Of a DNA stretch of 64,000 nucleotides, positions 1 through 9,666 are shown one piece after another. Where the stretch lies: NCBI GenBank assembly GCA_035545535.1, contig DASZYF010000137.1, positions 1-64,000 of the forward strand, in the 5' to 3' direction. Positions within the stretch are counted from its first letter, which is position 1, and every line of letters begins with the position of its first letter. Source of the DNA: DASZYF01 sp035545535 (GTDB lineage Bacteria > Actinomycetota > Actinomycetes > Mycobacteriales > CAJCIY01). The position numbers were made by a program, and so were the translations under genes. The notes below the pieces were generated by a model. The model searched no databases, was not told where the DNA came from, and saw only the letters and a program-made list of their open reading frames with translations.

Positions 1-446
1 GCCATGAGCTCGACCCGGGTGCCGTCCGGGTCGGTCAGGTACACGAAGCGCGACTCGGCCGAGCCCATGGGGACCACCGTGCGGGTGCCCTCGACGACGG
101 CGCCGCCGTGCTCCACCAGACGGGCCGCGACCGCGTCGACGTCGTCGACCTGCAGGCAGACGTGGGTGAGGCCCACCTGGTTCACCGGCCGCCGCTCACC
201 GGTGCCGAGCGTGCCCGGCTCGGCGAAGTGCAGCAGCTCGAGGCGGATGCCGTCGCGTTCGATGAACTGCGAGCGCAGCTTCGGGCGGTCGACCTCCATG
301 AGCGGCCCGTACTCGGCACCGATGTCGAAGGCCGCGGACGTCTGGAAGCCGAGGCCGTCGACCCAGAACCGCAGGGCGATGTCGAGATCGCGGACGCAGA
401 TGCCGACGTGCGATGCGCGGATGCCCAGACCGTCCGTACCGCTCAC
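1..446 (-). CDS. VOC (glyoxalase/extradiol dioxygenase fold) family protein, 3' end missing
   Basis: The gene runs off the left edge; 148 codons without a stop are visible. The two halves are tandem beta-alpha-beta-beta-beta modules typical of the vicinal oxygen chelate superfamily. Likely metal ligands are His in ASHVGICV, Glu in IRLELLHF, His in GLTHVCLQV and Glu in GTRVELMA, giving the usual HEHE arrangement. Members bind a divalent metal and act as glyoxalases, isomerases, epimerases or dioxygenases; the substrate cannot be read here. The GTG start overlaps the stop of the upstream epimerase-like gene by 4 nt (GTGA), so it is the last visible gene of a minus-strand operon with that gene and two amidohydrolases. 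Confidence 0.85.
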   Translation of the reverse strand, partial: MSGTDGLGIRASHVGICVRDLDIALRFWVDGLGFQTSAAFDIGAEYGPLMEVDRPKLRSQFIERDGIRLELLHFAEPGTLGTGERRPVNQVGLTHVCLQVDDVDAVAARLVEHGGAVVEGTRTVVPMGSAESRFVYLTDPDGTRVELM

Positions 447-1354
447 GGCTTGAGGAGCTCGGGCTCCATCGCGGCCACCATCCGGCGAACACCGTCGCGC
501 CAGGGGATGGTGCTGTGCAGGCCGAGCGCGGCCTGCTTGGTCAGGTCGACGACGACGCTGGGCAGCGCCTCGTCGGACGGCACGACCTTCGCCTCGAGGC
601 CGGTGAGCTCGGACAGGTAGGCGACCCAGTCCTCGATCGAGACGACCTCGTCGCCTCCCCAGTTGATGGTGGTCGCGGGGACCGATGCGGCGTCGAGCAG
701 CGCCGGCAGCATCGCGACCATGTCGTCGGTGTGGATCGGGTTGTACTGCGACGGCTGGTCCTTGCTGACCGCGATCGGGTACCCGCCCTTCATCATCTGC
801 AGGTGCACGTGCGGCCAGCCGCCATTGTCGCCGTACGGGACCGACAGGCGGGTGATCACGGTCGGGATCGTGAACCGGCGCGCCCCCCAGCGGGCGACGG
901 CCTCGGCGGCGATCTTCGAGATGGAGTACGTGGCCATGAACGGCATGACGCCGTGGTTGTCGCCGAGCGGGTCGGTCTCGGCGATCGGCTCGTGGCCCTT
1001 CGGCTTGTAGACGCCGCCGGAGGAGCAGTGCAGGAACGCCTCGACGCCCTGGTACCGCTCCATGAGGTCGGCGACCGCGCCGGCGTTGCCGTCGAGGTCC
1101 TTGTCCCACTTGTTGGACTTCACGACCCCGAGGTGCACGACGACGTCGACGTCGGGCAGGCCGGACAGGTCGCCGGACATGAGGTCGGCGGAGACGCACT
1201 GCACGCCGGCCTTCTCGAGCTCCGCCTTCGCATCCGGGTCCTTGAAGCGAGCGGCGGCGATGACCTCGCTGCGGCCGGCGAGGGACTCGGCGATGGGCTT
1301 GCCCACCATGCCGGTCGCGCCCGTGATGAGGACCTTCTTGCCGTCGAGGTTCAT
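443..1354 (-). CDS. NAD(P)-dependent epimerase/dehydratase-like extended SDR
   Basis: A 303-residue Rossmann oxidoreductase. The N-terminus carries the dinucleotide motif TGATGMVG (about residues 11-18). The catalytic Tyr-x3-Lys is in TYSISK near residue 145, and HCSSGGVY is the extended-SDR active-site serine segment. The C-terminal half is longer than in classical SDRs, as in sugar-nucleotide epimerases and 3-beta-HSD-like enzymes. ATG overlaps the stop of the preceding amidohydrolase by 4 nt (ATGA), which indicates translational coupling. The substrate is unknown; in this neighbourhood a hydroxy/keto intermediate of lipid catabolism is more plausible than a sugar nucleotide, but that is inference. 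Confidence 0.85.
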   Translation of the reverse strand: MNLDGKKVLITGATGMVGKPIAESLAGRSEVIAAARFKDPDAKAELEKAGVQCVSADLMSGDLSGLPDVDVVVHLGVVKSNKWDKDLDGNAGAVADLMERYQGVEAFLHCSSGGVYKPKGHEPIAETDPLGDNHGVMPFMATYSISKIAAEAVARWGARRFTIPTVITRLSVPYGDNGGWPHVHLQMMKGGYPIAVSKDQPSQYNPIHTDDMVAMLPALLDAASVPATTINWGGDEVVSIEDWVAYLSELTGLEAKVVPSDEALPSVVVDLTKQAALGLHSTIPWRDGVRRMVAAMEPELLKP

Positions 1355-3087
1355 GCGGTGGCGTCCGTCCGGTTGGTGATCGTGTCACGACCGCTCTTGA
1401 GCACGGTCCCTGGGGTGGCGCCGGTGGCGGCGCCGTCGGCGACCGTCTCGACGCCGTTGACGAACACGTGCTTCATGCCGGTGGAGCCGGCGGTCAGGCG
1501 GGCGGCGCCGCCGGGGAGGTCCTTCACGAGCGTCGCGTTCTCCGAGCCGATGGTCTCGGGGTCGAACACGACGACGTCGGCGTGCGCGCCCTCACGGAGC
1601 GTCCCGCGGTCCTTGAGGCCGAACAGGTCGGCCGGGCGCTGCGTGATCATCTGCACGGCGCGCTCGAGCGGGACGAGCTGGCGGCCGCGGATCATGTCGG
1701 CTAGGAACCGCGTCGTGTACGGAGCCCCGCACATCCGGTCGAGGTGCGCCCCCGCATCGGAGCCGCCGAGCATCGCGCGGTCGTCGCCCCACACCTGCTG
1801 GCGGAGCGCCCACGTGGCGTCATCGTTGTCCGGCGGCATCGGCCAGAGCACCGTGCGGAGCTCGTCGTTGCTGACGATCTCGACGAGCAGGTCGAACGCG
1901 TCGACGCCGCGCTCCTTGGCGAGGTCGCCGACGACCTTGCCGGACAACCCCTCGTTCGCGGCGCTGTAGGTGTCGCCGATGACGTAGTGCCGGAAGTCGG
2001 CGAGGCGACGCAGCACGCCCGCCTCCTTGCTGTTCGCGCGCTCGAGCATCTCCTTGCGCACCGCCGGGTCACCGAGCTTGGCGATGCGCTCGGGGACCGG
2101 CAGCGACAGGATCTCGCCCCAGCCGGGGATGAGGTTCAGAGCGCAGAAGGTCAGGAAGCTCATGTTCATGGGCACGAGCACCGGCATCGTCAGCGCGACG
2201 ATGTCGCCGCCCTTGGCCCGGGCGGCGTCCGAGGCGCCGAGCTGCCGGGGCACACGCTCGGGCACCCGGCTGTCGACGGTGAGGACGTTCCAGTTGATCG
2301 GCCGCTTCGCAGTGGCGGTCATCTCCGTCATGAGGGCGATCTCGTCGTCGCTGAACTGGTCGAGGCAGCCCTGCGTCATGAACTCGAGCGTCGTGCCCTC
2401 GTGCCGGCCGACCACACCGCAGAACGCGACCACCTCTTCGGGGAGCGCGTGCCGCGAGGCGACGGGCTGGCCGTCGCCGTCGGAGTGCGTCGAGGAGCGC
2501 GTGGTCGAGAAGCCGAGGCCGCCGGCCGCGATCGACTCGGCGAGCACCTCCTCCATGCGCTTCTGCTGCTCGGGCGTCGGTTGACCGCCGACGGCGTCGG
2601 CGCCCATCACGTAGCGGCGCAGCGCGCAGTGGCCGACGAGGAAGCCCGCGTTGACGGCGATGCGTCCCTCGAGCGCGCCGAGGTAGTCGCCGAAGGTCTC
2701 CCAGCTCCACGGCACGCCGGTCTCGAGCGCCTCGAGCGGCATGCCCTCGACCTTCGCCATCATCCGGCGCGTGTAGTCGGCGTCCTCGGGCTTGATGGGT
2801 GCGAGCGTGAACCCGCAGTTGCCGCCGACGACGGTGGTGACGCCGTGCACGTTGGACGGCGTGGCGAACGGGTCCCAGAACAGCTGCGCGTCGTAGTGCG
2901 TGTGCGGGTCGACGAACCCGGGCGTGACCACCAGGCCGGTCGCGTCGACGGTGCGCGCGGCCGCGCCGCCGCTGCCGGCGGGGCCGACGTGCACGATGCG
3001 CCCGTCCTGGATGCCGACGTCACCGGCGTAGGGCGCTCCCCCGGTGCCGTCGACGACGAGTCCGCCGGTGATCAGGGTGTCGAGCAT
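1351..3087 (-). CDS. N-acyl-D-amino-acid deacylase-type amidohydrolase
   Basis: A 578-residue metal-dependent hydrolase of the D-aminoacylase/dihydroorotase-like amidohydrolase branch. It has the N-terminal beta-sandwich start (LITGGLVVDGTG), the metal motif HTH (His62, His64 in DPHTHYDAQ), GHCALR, a distal GGSDAGAHL Asp motif, and a C-terminal strand with GTLREGAHADVVVFDP. The ATG at 3087 is preferred over longer in-frame starts because GAGGAG lies just upstream and it begins directly at the family's N-terminal strand. It overlaps the downstream epimerase-like gene by 4 nt. The family hydrolyses N-acyl amides or cyclic amides. The true substrate is not evident, and actinobacterial lipid-catabolic clusters often carry such genes without a known role. 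Confidence 0.85.
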   Translation of the reverse strand: MLDTLITGGLVVDGTGGAPYAGDVGIQDGRIVHVGPAGSGGAAARTVDATGLVVTPGFVDPHTHYDAQLFWDPFATPSNVHGVTTVVGGNCGFTLAPIKPEDADYTRRMMAKVEGMPLEALETGVPWSWETFGDYLGALEGRIAVNAGFLVGHCALRRYVMGADAVGGQPTPEQQKRMEEVLAESIAAGGLGFSTTRSSTHSDGDGQPVASRHALPEEVVAFCGVVGRHEGTTLEFMTQGCLDQFSDDEIALMTEMTATAKRPINWNVLTVDSRVPERVPRQLGASDAARAKGGDIVALTMPVLVPMNMSFLTFCALNLIPGWGEILSLPVPERIAKLGDPAVRKEMLERANSKEAGVLRRLADFRHYVIGDTYSAANEGLSGKVVGDLAKERGVDAFDLLVEIVSNDELRTVLWPMPPDNDDATWALRQQVWGDDRAMLGGSDAGAHLDRMCGAPYTTRFLADMIRGRQLVPLERAVQMITQRPADLFGLKDRGTLREGAHADVVVFDPETIGSENATLVKDLPGGAARLTAGSTGMKHVFVNGVETVADGAATGATPGTVLKSGRDTITNRTDATA

Positions 3088-3118
3088 CGTCGCTCCTCGC
3101 TCGTTCGGTGTTCCGGTC

Positions 3119-4315
3119 CTACGGCTCGAGGTCGAGCGAGTACGCACGGATCGCGTTGCCCCGCACGATCTTTCGCACCACGTCGTCGGGGAGGTCGGCC
3201 ATCATCTCCTCGGCGATCTTCTTCGTGTCCGGCCAGGTCGAGTCGGTGTGCGGGTAGTCCGTCTCGAACGTGACGTTGTCGACCCCGATCTCGTCGAGCG
3301 ACTTGAGGCCGTGCTTGTCGCGGAAGAAGCACCCGATGATCTGCCGGTGGAAGTAGGTGGAAGGCGGTTCGGGCACGAGGTCCTTCACGCCACCCCAGGC
3401 GCGGTGCTCGCGCCACACGTCGTCGACCCGCTCGAGGATGTAGGGCAGCCAGCCGATCTGACCCTCGCTGTAGGCGAGCGTCAGGCCCGAGAACTGCACC
3501 AGCTTGCCGCTGAACAGCCAGTCCGACAGTGACGCCATCGCGTTGTTGAACGACAGCGACGCGGCGACCGCGACTGGTGCGTCACCGGAGGTCGCCGGCA
3601 TGCGCGACGAGGAACCGATGTGCATGTTGACGACGGTCTGCGTCTCCTCGCACGCGGTGAAGAACGGGTCCCAGTAGCCCGAGTGGATGGAGGGCAGACC
3701 CAGGTGCGGGGGGATCTCGCTGAAGCACACCGCGTGGCAGCCGCGCGCCGCGTTGCGCCGCACCTCGGCCGCGGCGAGGTCCGCGTCCCAGAGCGGCACG
3801 ATGACGAGCGGGATGAGCCGGCCGCCGGAGTCGCCGCACCACTCCTCGACCATCCAGTCGTTGTAGGCCTCGACGCAGGCCTTGGCGAGGTCCTTGTCCT
3901 TCGCCTCGCTGAACGTCTGGCCGCAGAAGCGCGGGAACGACGGGAACGACAGCGACGCCTCGACATGGTTCATCTCCATGTCCTCGAGGCGCGCCTTCGG
4001 CTCGTAGCAGCCCGGACGCATCTCGTCGTACGTGATCGGCGACATCGTCATGTCGTCGCGGTCGAAGCCGACCGCCGCGACGTGCCGCTTGTTGATGTAG
4101 ACGAGGTCCTCGTAGATCCAGCAGTCCGCCTGCGGGCCCTCGGGGTCGAAGGACTGCCGGTAGGCGCCGCCGCCGATGTGCTCCATCTCGCCGATGCCCC
4201 GGCGCTCGACGCGCGGGCCGGCGTCCTTGAAGCGGTCGGGCAGCCAGGTCTGCCAGAGGTGGGCGGGCTCGACGACGTGGTCGTCGACGCTCACGATCTT
4301 CGGCAGCTCACCCAT
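3119..4315 (-). CDS. Amidohydrolase-2 family metal-dependent hydrolase (paralogue 1)
   Basis: A 398-residue TIM-barrel protein of the ACMSD-like amidohydrolase-2 family. It shows the N-terminal VDDHVVEP motif, a mid-protein NMHIGSSSRMP segment, and a C-terminal FETDYPHTDSTWPDT motif carrying the catalytic Asp and His. It closely resembles the gene at 28033-29256 along its whole length, so the two are paralogues. Family members are decarboxylases or hydrolases; neither substrate is known here. The ATG at 4315 is preferred, with a GTG six bases upstream as the alternative. It is first in the minus-strand operon that continues into the deacylase, epimerase-like and VOC genes, and a strong palindromic operator lies 20 bp upstream. 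Confidence 0.88.
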   Translation of the reverse strand: MGELPKIVSVDDHVVEPAHLWQTWLPDRFKDAGPRVERRGIGEMEHIGGGAYRQSFDPEGPQADCWIYEDLVYINKRHVAAVGFDRDDMTMSPITYDEMRPGCYEPKARLEDMEMNHVEASLSFPSFPRFCGQTFSEAKDKDLAKACVEAYNDWMVEEWCGDSGGRLIPLVIVPLWDADLAAAEVRRNAARGCHAVCFSEIPPHLGLPSIHSGYWDPFFTACEETQTVVNMHIGSSSRMPATSGDAPVAVAASLSFNNAMASLSDWLFSGKLVQFSGLTLAYSEGQIGWLPYILERVDDVWREHRAWGGVKDLVPEPPSTYFHRQIIGCFFRDKHGLKSLDEIGVDNVTFETDYPHTDSTWPDTKKIAEEMMADLPDDVVRKIVRGNAIRAYSLDLEP

Positions 4316-4334
4316 GGGCACCCCAGGCCGTTCC

Positions 4335-4385
4335 GGTTTCTGACGGGTCGTCAGAAACCATACCCCGGACCTGACCGGCCGTCAG
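4335..4385. promoter_or_regulatory. Two CTGACGG-type palindromic operators upstream of the amidohydrolase operon
   Basis: The first site (4335-4359) has 11-bp perfect arms GGTTTCTGACG and CGTCAGAAACC around a 3-bp centre. The second (4371-4385) is CTGACCGGCCGTCAG. A further half site (CCGTCAG) lies just beyond, at the stop of the ADH gene. These are the longest and most symmetric copies of a motif that recurs upstream of at least ten other transcription units in this window. Size and symmetry fit a TetR-family dimer. Regulation of the genes at 1-4315 is inferred from position. Confidence 0.75.
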
Positions 4386-4393
4386 ATCCACCG

Positions 4394-5473
<1,080 letters not shown>

Positions 5474-5484
5474 GAAGGTCCCTC

Positions 5485-6945
5485 TCACCCGGGCCAGACG
5501 ATGGACTGCAGCTCGCTGTAGGCGTGCATGGCGAACGAGCCGACGTCGCGGCCGATGCCCGAGTACTTGAAGCCTCCGAACGGGGCCTCCATGTTGCGGC
5601 CGACCGTGTTCACGCCGACGCCGCCGGAGCGCAGCTGGCGCGCGACGCGGAAGGCCCGCGCCGTGTCCGCCGACCACACGTAGCTGAGCAGCCCGAAGTC
5701 GGAGTCGTTGGCGAGCGCGATGGCCTCCTCCTCGTCGTCGAACGGCAGCACGACGACGACGGGACCGAAGATCTCCTCGCGCACGATCTTCATCCCGTTG
5801 TTCGCGCCGGCGAACAGCGTGGGCGCGACGTAGAAGCCCTTGTCGAAGTCGGGACGCACCCCGCCGGTGACGAGCTCGGCGCCCTCGGTCTTGCCGGCCT
5901 CGATGTAGCCCTCGACGCGGTCGCGGTGTGCCCCCGAGATGACCGGGCCGACGACGACGCCCTCGTCGGCGGGGTTGCCGATCTTCAGCGCTTCGGCGTA
6001 CTGCTTCAGTCCGGCGACGACCTTGTCGTAGACGCCGCGCTGCGCGATGACCCGCGTGGGCGCCGTGCAGATCTGTCCGGAGTAGAAGGAGAACGTCGTC
6101 CCGATGCCGCCGACCGCGGAGGCGAGGTCGGCGTCGTCGAACACGATCGCCGCACCCTTGCCGCCGAGCTCCATCAGCGTGCGCTTCATGCCCTTGGCCG
6201 CAGCCTCGCCGATCTTGATGCCGACGCCGGTGGAGCCCGTGAAGCTGATCATGTCGACGTCCGGGTGCGAGACCGCGGCCTCGCCGACCTCGACCGACGA
6301 ACCGCTGACGACGTTCACGACCCCGGGCGGCGCTCCGGCCTCCGCGAGCGCCTCGGCCATCTTGAACACCGAGAGCGGGTCCTGCGGCGCGGCCTTCACG
6401 ACGCAGGTGCAGCCCATCGCCAGTGCCGGCGCGATCTTGCCCGAGGGGTTGGCCCACGGGTTGTTGTAGCTGGTGATGCAGGTGACCACACCGACCGGCT
6501 GGCGCACGACGAGCGCGCCGGTCAGGCCACCCTTCGCGAGTGCGGTCGTCTCGGTCACCTGCGGGGCGAGCGGGATCTCGACCGGTTCGAGCGCGCCCTT
6601 CGCGTAGCGGGTGAAGCGCGCGATGGCGACACCGAGCTGCAGCGCGCTCGCGGTGCCCGGGGTGGCGCCGGTCTCCTGCTGCGCGAGCACGGCGTACTCG
6701 TCACGGTGCTTGACGAGGATCTCCGCGGTGCGGCCGAGGATCTCCGCCCGCTTCTCCGGCGTGGTGCGCGACCACGTCGCGAACGCCTCCTTGGCCGCGG
6801 CCGCCGCCTCGCCGACCTGCGCGACGCTCGCCTCGGGCGCCAGACCCACGACCTCTTCGGTCGCCGGGTTGATGACCTCGTAGCGGCCGTTCGCGGGCTC
6901 GACCCACTCGCCGCCGATGTAGAGCCTGTAGTCGCCGTCAGCCAC
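5485..6945 (-). CDS. NAD(P)-dependent aldehyde dehydrogenase
   Basis: A 486-residue ALDH-superfamily enzyme of normal length. The general base is Glu259 in MELGGKG and the nucleophile is Cys293 in GQICTAPTR; the cofactor-binding segment FTGSTGVG is near residue 236. GTG at 6945 is chosen because it places LYIGGEWVEP at the usual N-terminal distance; there is no clear Shine-Dalgarno, so the mRNA may be leaderless. A KstR-box-like palindrome lies 13 bp upstream. ALDH is transcribed first, then the ADH. The pair would carry out consecutive alcohol and aldehyde oxidations feeding acyl-CoA formation. Confidence 0.92.
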   Translation of the reverse strand: MADGDYRLYIGGEWVEPANGRYEVINPATEEVVGLAPEASVAQVGEAAAAAKEAFATWSRTTPEKRAEILGRTAEILVKHRDEYAVLAQQETGATPGTASALQLGVAIARFTRYAKGALEPVEIPLAPQVTETTALAKGGLTGALVVRQPVGVVTCITSYNNPWANPSGKIAPALAMGCTCVVKAAPQDPLSVFKMAEALAEAGAPPGVVNVVSGSSVEVGEAAVSHPDVDMISFTGSTGVGIKIGEAAAKGMKRTLMELGGKGAAIVFDDADLASAVGGIGTTFSFYSGQICTAPTRVIAQRGVYDKVVAGLKQYAEALKIGNPADEGVVVGPVISGAHRDRVEGYIEAGKTEGAELVTGGVRPDFDKGFYVAPTLFAGANNGMKIVREEIFGPVVVVLPFDDEEEAIALANDSDFGLLSYVWSADTARAFRVARQLRSGGVGVNTVGRNMEAPFGGFKYSGIGRDVGSFAMHAYSELQSIVWPG

Positions 6946-6955
6946 GAGGAGCGAC

Positions 6956-6973
6956 TCTAGAACACGTTCTAGA
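6956..6973. promoter_or_regulatory. KstR-box-like palindrome in the ALDH / RCC1-like divergent promoter
   Basis: TCTAGAACACGTTCTAGA, an 8-bp inverted repeat around AC, matches the published KstR operator TnnAACnnGTTnnA (inner match 6958-6971). It lies 13 bp upstream of the ALDH start and about 55 bp from the divergent secreted RCC1-like gene. KstR is the cholesterol-responsive TetR repressor of mycobacteria and rhodococci. The repressor itself is not encoded in this window. Confidence 0.72.
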
Positions 6974-7027
6974 AAACGGCGAGGGGCGCTCGGTGACGGC
7001 CGCGAACCACCCTCCGACACGGCGGAT

Positions 7028-8884
7028 GTGAGCGACCATCGGCAGGTGCACCTGACCCGCGCGCTCGCCGCCCTCTCCATCGCAGTCGGAGCCGTCGCTG
7101 CCGCCCCTGCGGCGAACGCGGAGGAGTCCGGCTCAGCACTGCGCCCCTACGTCGGGAACGTCTTCGCGATGAGCGATGACAGCTTCTGCCGGGTCAACGA
7201 GGGCGGCGGCGTCGCGTGCGTCGGCTCGGGTCCCGCGGCCGCGTTGACGGAGGACCTGCGCGCACAGCACCAGGGCCTCGACGGGATAACCATCGGCGGC
7301 ACCTACGGCTGCGGTCCGGACTTCGGCAGCGTGACCTGCTGGGGAGATCAGCCTCCCCCGATGACCGGCGCGGACGGCGAGGCGATCTCGACGACGATGC
7401 CGCTGGGCCAGGTCGACTTCTCGGGACGCCGGGTCGCGCACGTCGCGGCCGGCGACGACAGCGCGTGCGCTGTGCTCGACGACGGCGGCTTGAGCTGTTG
7501 GGGAGGCGTGACCGGCACGTCGTCTCCCGCACCCATGCTCTTGCCCGCGGGCCGCACGGCTGTCGAGGTGAGCACCGATGTCGACCACGCCTGCGCGCTG
7601 CTCGGCAACCGCTCGATCGCGTGCTGGGGCGACAACTTCGACGGACAGCTCGGCACGACCACCAGCAACGGCCAGCAGCAAAGGGTGCTCGATCCGCAGA
7701 CGCCGGAGCTTCCGGTCGGTCGGCACGCGACAGCGGTCACCGTCGGGCTCGACTTCAGCTGCGCGCTGCTCGACGACGGGACCGTCGCGTGCTGGGGCCA
7801 CGGCCAGTACGGCCAGCTCGGCGACGCGAGCCGGGGCGATGCGATGCCTCATCCCGACCCGCAGCTCGTGCCGATCGGCGCGAAGGTCACCGCGATCAGC
7901 GCCCGCGGGTTCCACGCCTGCGCAGTCACGGTCGATGCCCGACTGCTCTGCTGGGGCTACAACGACTCGGGCGACATCGGGCTGTCCACAGACGGCGCGA
8001 CCGCCGGACCCACGCAGACGGTCCTTCCCGCCGGGCGCACCGTGTTCGACGTCGCGACGAGCACGCACGGGACCTGTGCCGTGCTGGATGACAACAGCGT
8101 GGTCTGCTACGGCGCCGTGTCCTACGCATCGCCGGCAGGAGCTGGCTCGTACTGCCCGCGATGCAGTGGAGCGGCAGGTGATCCCGGTCCGGTCGCGCTG
8201 AGCGTCCGGGCCGGCCAGTCCAGCTACGGGCTGACGATGACGTCTCCCGTGGCGGGAACCGTGGTCGTGCACGTCGTCAACAAAGGCCCGGACGCAGCAG
8301 TAGACCCGATCGTCGAGGTCTACGCCGACCCGGCCATCTCGGTCACCGCGACACAGGGGCAATACGTGACGCGGCCCCCGTACTTCCCGTATTGGCAGGT
8401 CGGACCGCTCGCACCGGGGCGATCGGCCACCTTGACGGTGCACGTGCGGGCAACGGATGGGATCCACGTCCCGAGCTACATCGCCGCGGTGAACCTGCTC
8501 TCGGCCGGGTCGGTCGACACGCTACCGGCGGCCCGGTACCGGAGCGCCTACGTGCGCGTCCTCCTGCCACCGCTGCACCCGGTGCTCGCGGTCTCCACAC
8601 CGCGTCGCACCGCCGGCGGTGCGACCGTGCGCCTGATCTGCCGCACCGGACCGTGCGGCGGGACGGCGGCGCTGCGCCACGGCGGCTCGACGCTCGGGAC
8701 GCCGCTCACCTTCGGCATCCTCGACCACGTCAGCCGCACCATCACACTGCGGCTCGGGCCGCATGCGCGAGCTGCTCTTGCTGCCGCACACCGCGCCGGG
8801 AAGCGCTACGCGGTGACCGTCGCCGTCACGCCGATATCCGGGACCCGGGTGCACGGCAAGCTGCGGACCTCACTGCTGCTCTAG
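7028..8884 (+). CDS. Secreted RCC1-repeat beta-propeller protein
   Basis: A 618-residue exported protein. It starts with GTG and a Sec-type signal peptide (hydrophobic run ALAALSIAVGAVAAAPAANA ending with an AxA-type cleavage site). Residues about 45-370 contain repeated blades of the RCC1 kind: ACAVLDDGGLSCWG, ACALLGNRSIACWGDN, SCALLDDGTVACWGHG and ACAVTVDARLLCWGYN, each followed by a glycine-rich GQLG-like turn. Residues about 390-500 resemble a DUF11/CARDB-like Ig fold (VVHVVNKGPDAAVDP), and the last 100 residues are a basic beta-rich domain. Bacterial RCC1 proteins are mostly uncharacterised and probably serve as extracellular binding scaffolds. No connection with catabolism is visible. 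It converges on the SDR at 8881 with a 4-nt overlap. Confidence 0.82.
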   Translation: MSDHRQVHLTRALAALSIAVGAVAAAPAANAEESGSALRPYVGNVFAMSDDSFCRVNEGGGVACVGSGPAAALTEDLRAQHQGLDGITIGGTYGCGPDFGSVTCWGDQPPPMTGADGEAISTTMPLGQVDFSGRRVAHVAAGDDSACAVLDDGGLSCWGGVTGTSSPAPMLLPAGRTAVEVSTDVDHACALLGNRSIACWGDNFDGQLGTTTSNGQQQRVLDPQTPELPVGRHATAVTVGLDFSCALLDDGTVACWGHGQYGQLGDASRGDAMPHPDPQLVPIGAKVTAISARGFHACAVTVDARLLCWGYNDSGDIGLSTDGATAGPTQTVLPAGRTVFDVATSTHGTCAVLDDNSVVCYGAVSYASPAGAGSYCPRCSGAAGDPGPVALSVRAGQSSYGLTMTSPVAGTVVVHVVNKGPDAAVDPIVEVYADPAISVTATQGQYVTRPPYFPYWQVGPLAPGRSATLTVHVRATDGIHVPSYIAAVNLLSAGSVDTLPAARYRSAYVRVLLPPLHPVLAVSTPRRTAGGATVRLICRTGPCGGTAALRHGGSTLGTPLTFGILDHVSRTITLRLGPHARAALAAAHRAGKRYAVTVAVTPISGTRVHGKLRTSLLL

Positions 8885-9666
8885 GGGTGCTGCGAGCTGA
8901 CCGAGACGACCTCTCCGGTGAGGTAGCTGGCGTAGTCGCTCGCGAGGAACACGATCACGTTGGCCACCTCCCAGGGCTCGGCGGCGCGGCCGAACGCCTC
9001 GCGCGACGTCAGCTCGGCGAGCAGCTCGTCGGTGGTGACCTTCGCGAGGTTGGCGTGCATCGCGAGGCTCGGCGCGACCGCGTTGACCCGCACGTCGAAC
9101 GCCGCGGCCTCCACGGCAGCGCAGCGGGTGAGAGCCATGACGCCGGCCTTCGCCGCGGCGTAGTGCGCCTGGCCCTCCTGCGCGCGCCAGCCGATGACCG
9201 AGGAGTTGTTCACGATGGCGCCGCCGCGGCCCTGCTGCTGCATGAGGCGCAGCGCGGCGCGGGTGCAGCGCATGGTGCCGTTGAGCGTGATGTCGAGGAC
9301 GCGGTTCCACGCCTCGTCGGTCATGTCGATGAGCGTCGACGTGCCGCCCAGACCCGCGTTGTTGACCAGCACGTCGAGCCCGCCGAGGGTGTCGGCAACG
9401 GTCGCGAACAGGCGCTGCACGTCGTCCTCGACCGTGACGTCGCACGGCACCGCGACGACCGGCCCGCCGGCCAGCTCGCCCAGAGCCTCGGCCGACTCGG
9501 CCAGCCGGCGCTCGTGCTTGTCGCTGATCGCGACGACCGCGCCCTCCTCCACGCACCGCTTCGCGGTGGCGAAGCCGATGCCGGTGCCCGCCGCCGCGGT
9601 GACGAGGACGGTCTTGCCGGCGAGCAGGTCCTTCCCGCTCGCCGGGTAGTCGGGCGCGCCGCTCAC
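8881..9666 (-). CDS. Short-chain dehydrogenase/reductase, second gene of an SDR pair
   Basis: A 261-residue classical SDR. NAD(P)-binding motif TAAAGTGIG is near residues 23-31, NNAG follows, and the catalytic Tyr-x3-Lys is in HYAAAKAG. The GTG start at 9666 overlaps the stop of the upstream SDR by 4 nt (GTGA). Two adjacent SDRs of this kind recall the Rv3548c/Rv3549c pair in the mycobacterial ring-degradation regulon, but I cannot confirm orthology. It probably oxidises a beta-hydroxyacyl-CoA or hydroxysteroid-derived intermediate. Confidence 0.85.
   Translation of the reverse strand: MSGAPDYPASGKDLLAGKTVLVTAAAGTGIGFATAKRCVEEGAVVAISDKHERRLAESAEALGELAGGPVVAVPCDVTVEDDVQRLFATVADTLGGLDVLVNNAGLGGTSTLIDMTDEAWNRVLDITLNGTMRCTRAALRLMQQQGRGGAIVNNSSVIGWRAQEGQAHYAAAKAGVMALTRCAAVEAAAFDVRVNAVAPSLAMHANLAKVTTDELLAELTSREAFGRAAEPWEVANVIVFLASDYASYLTGEVVSVSSQHP

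Noticed and set aside
1744..3273. Long plus-strand frame opposite the N-acyl-D-amino-acid deacylase gene
   Set aside because: Low-complexity translation, no family motif, and the minus strand encodes a complete metal hydrolase there.
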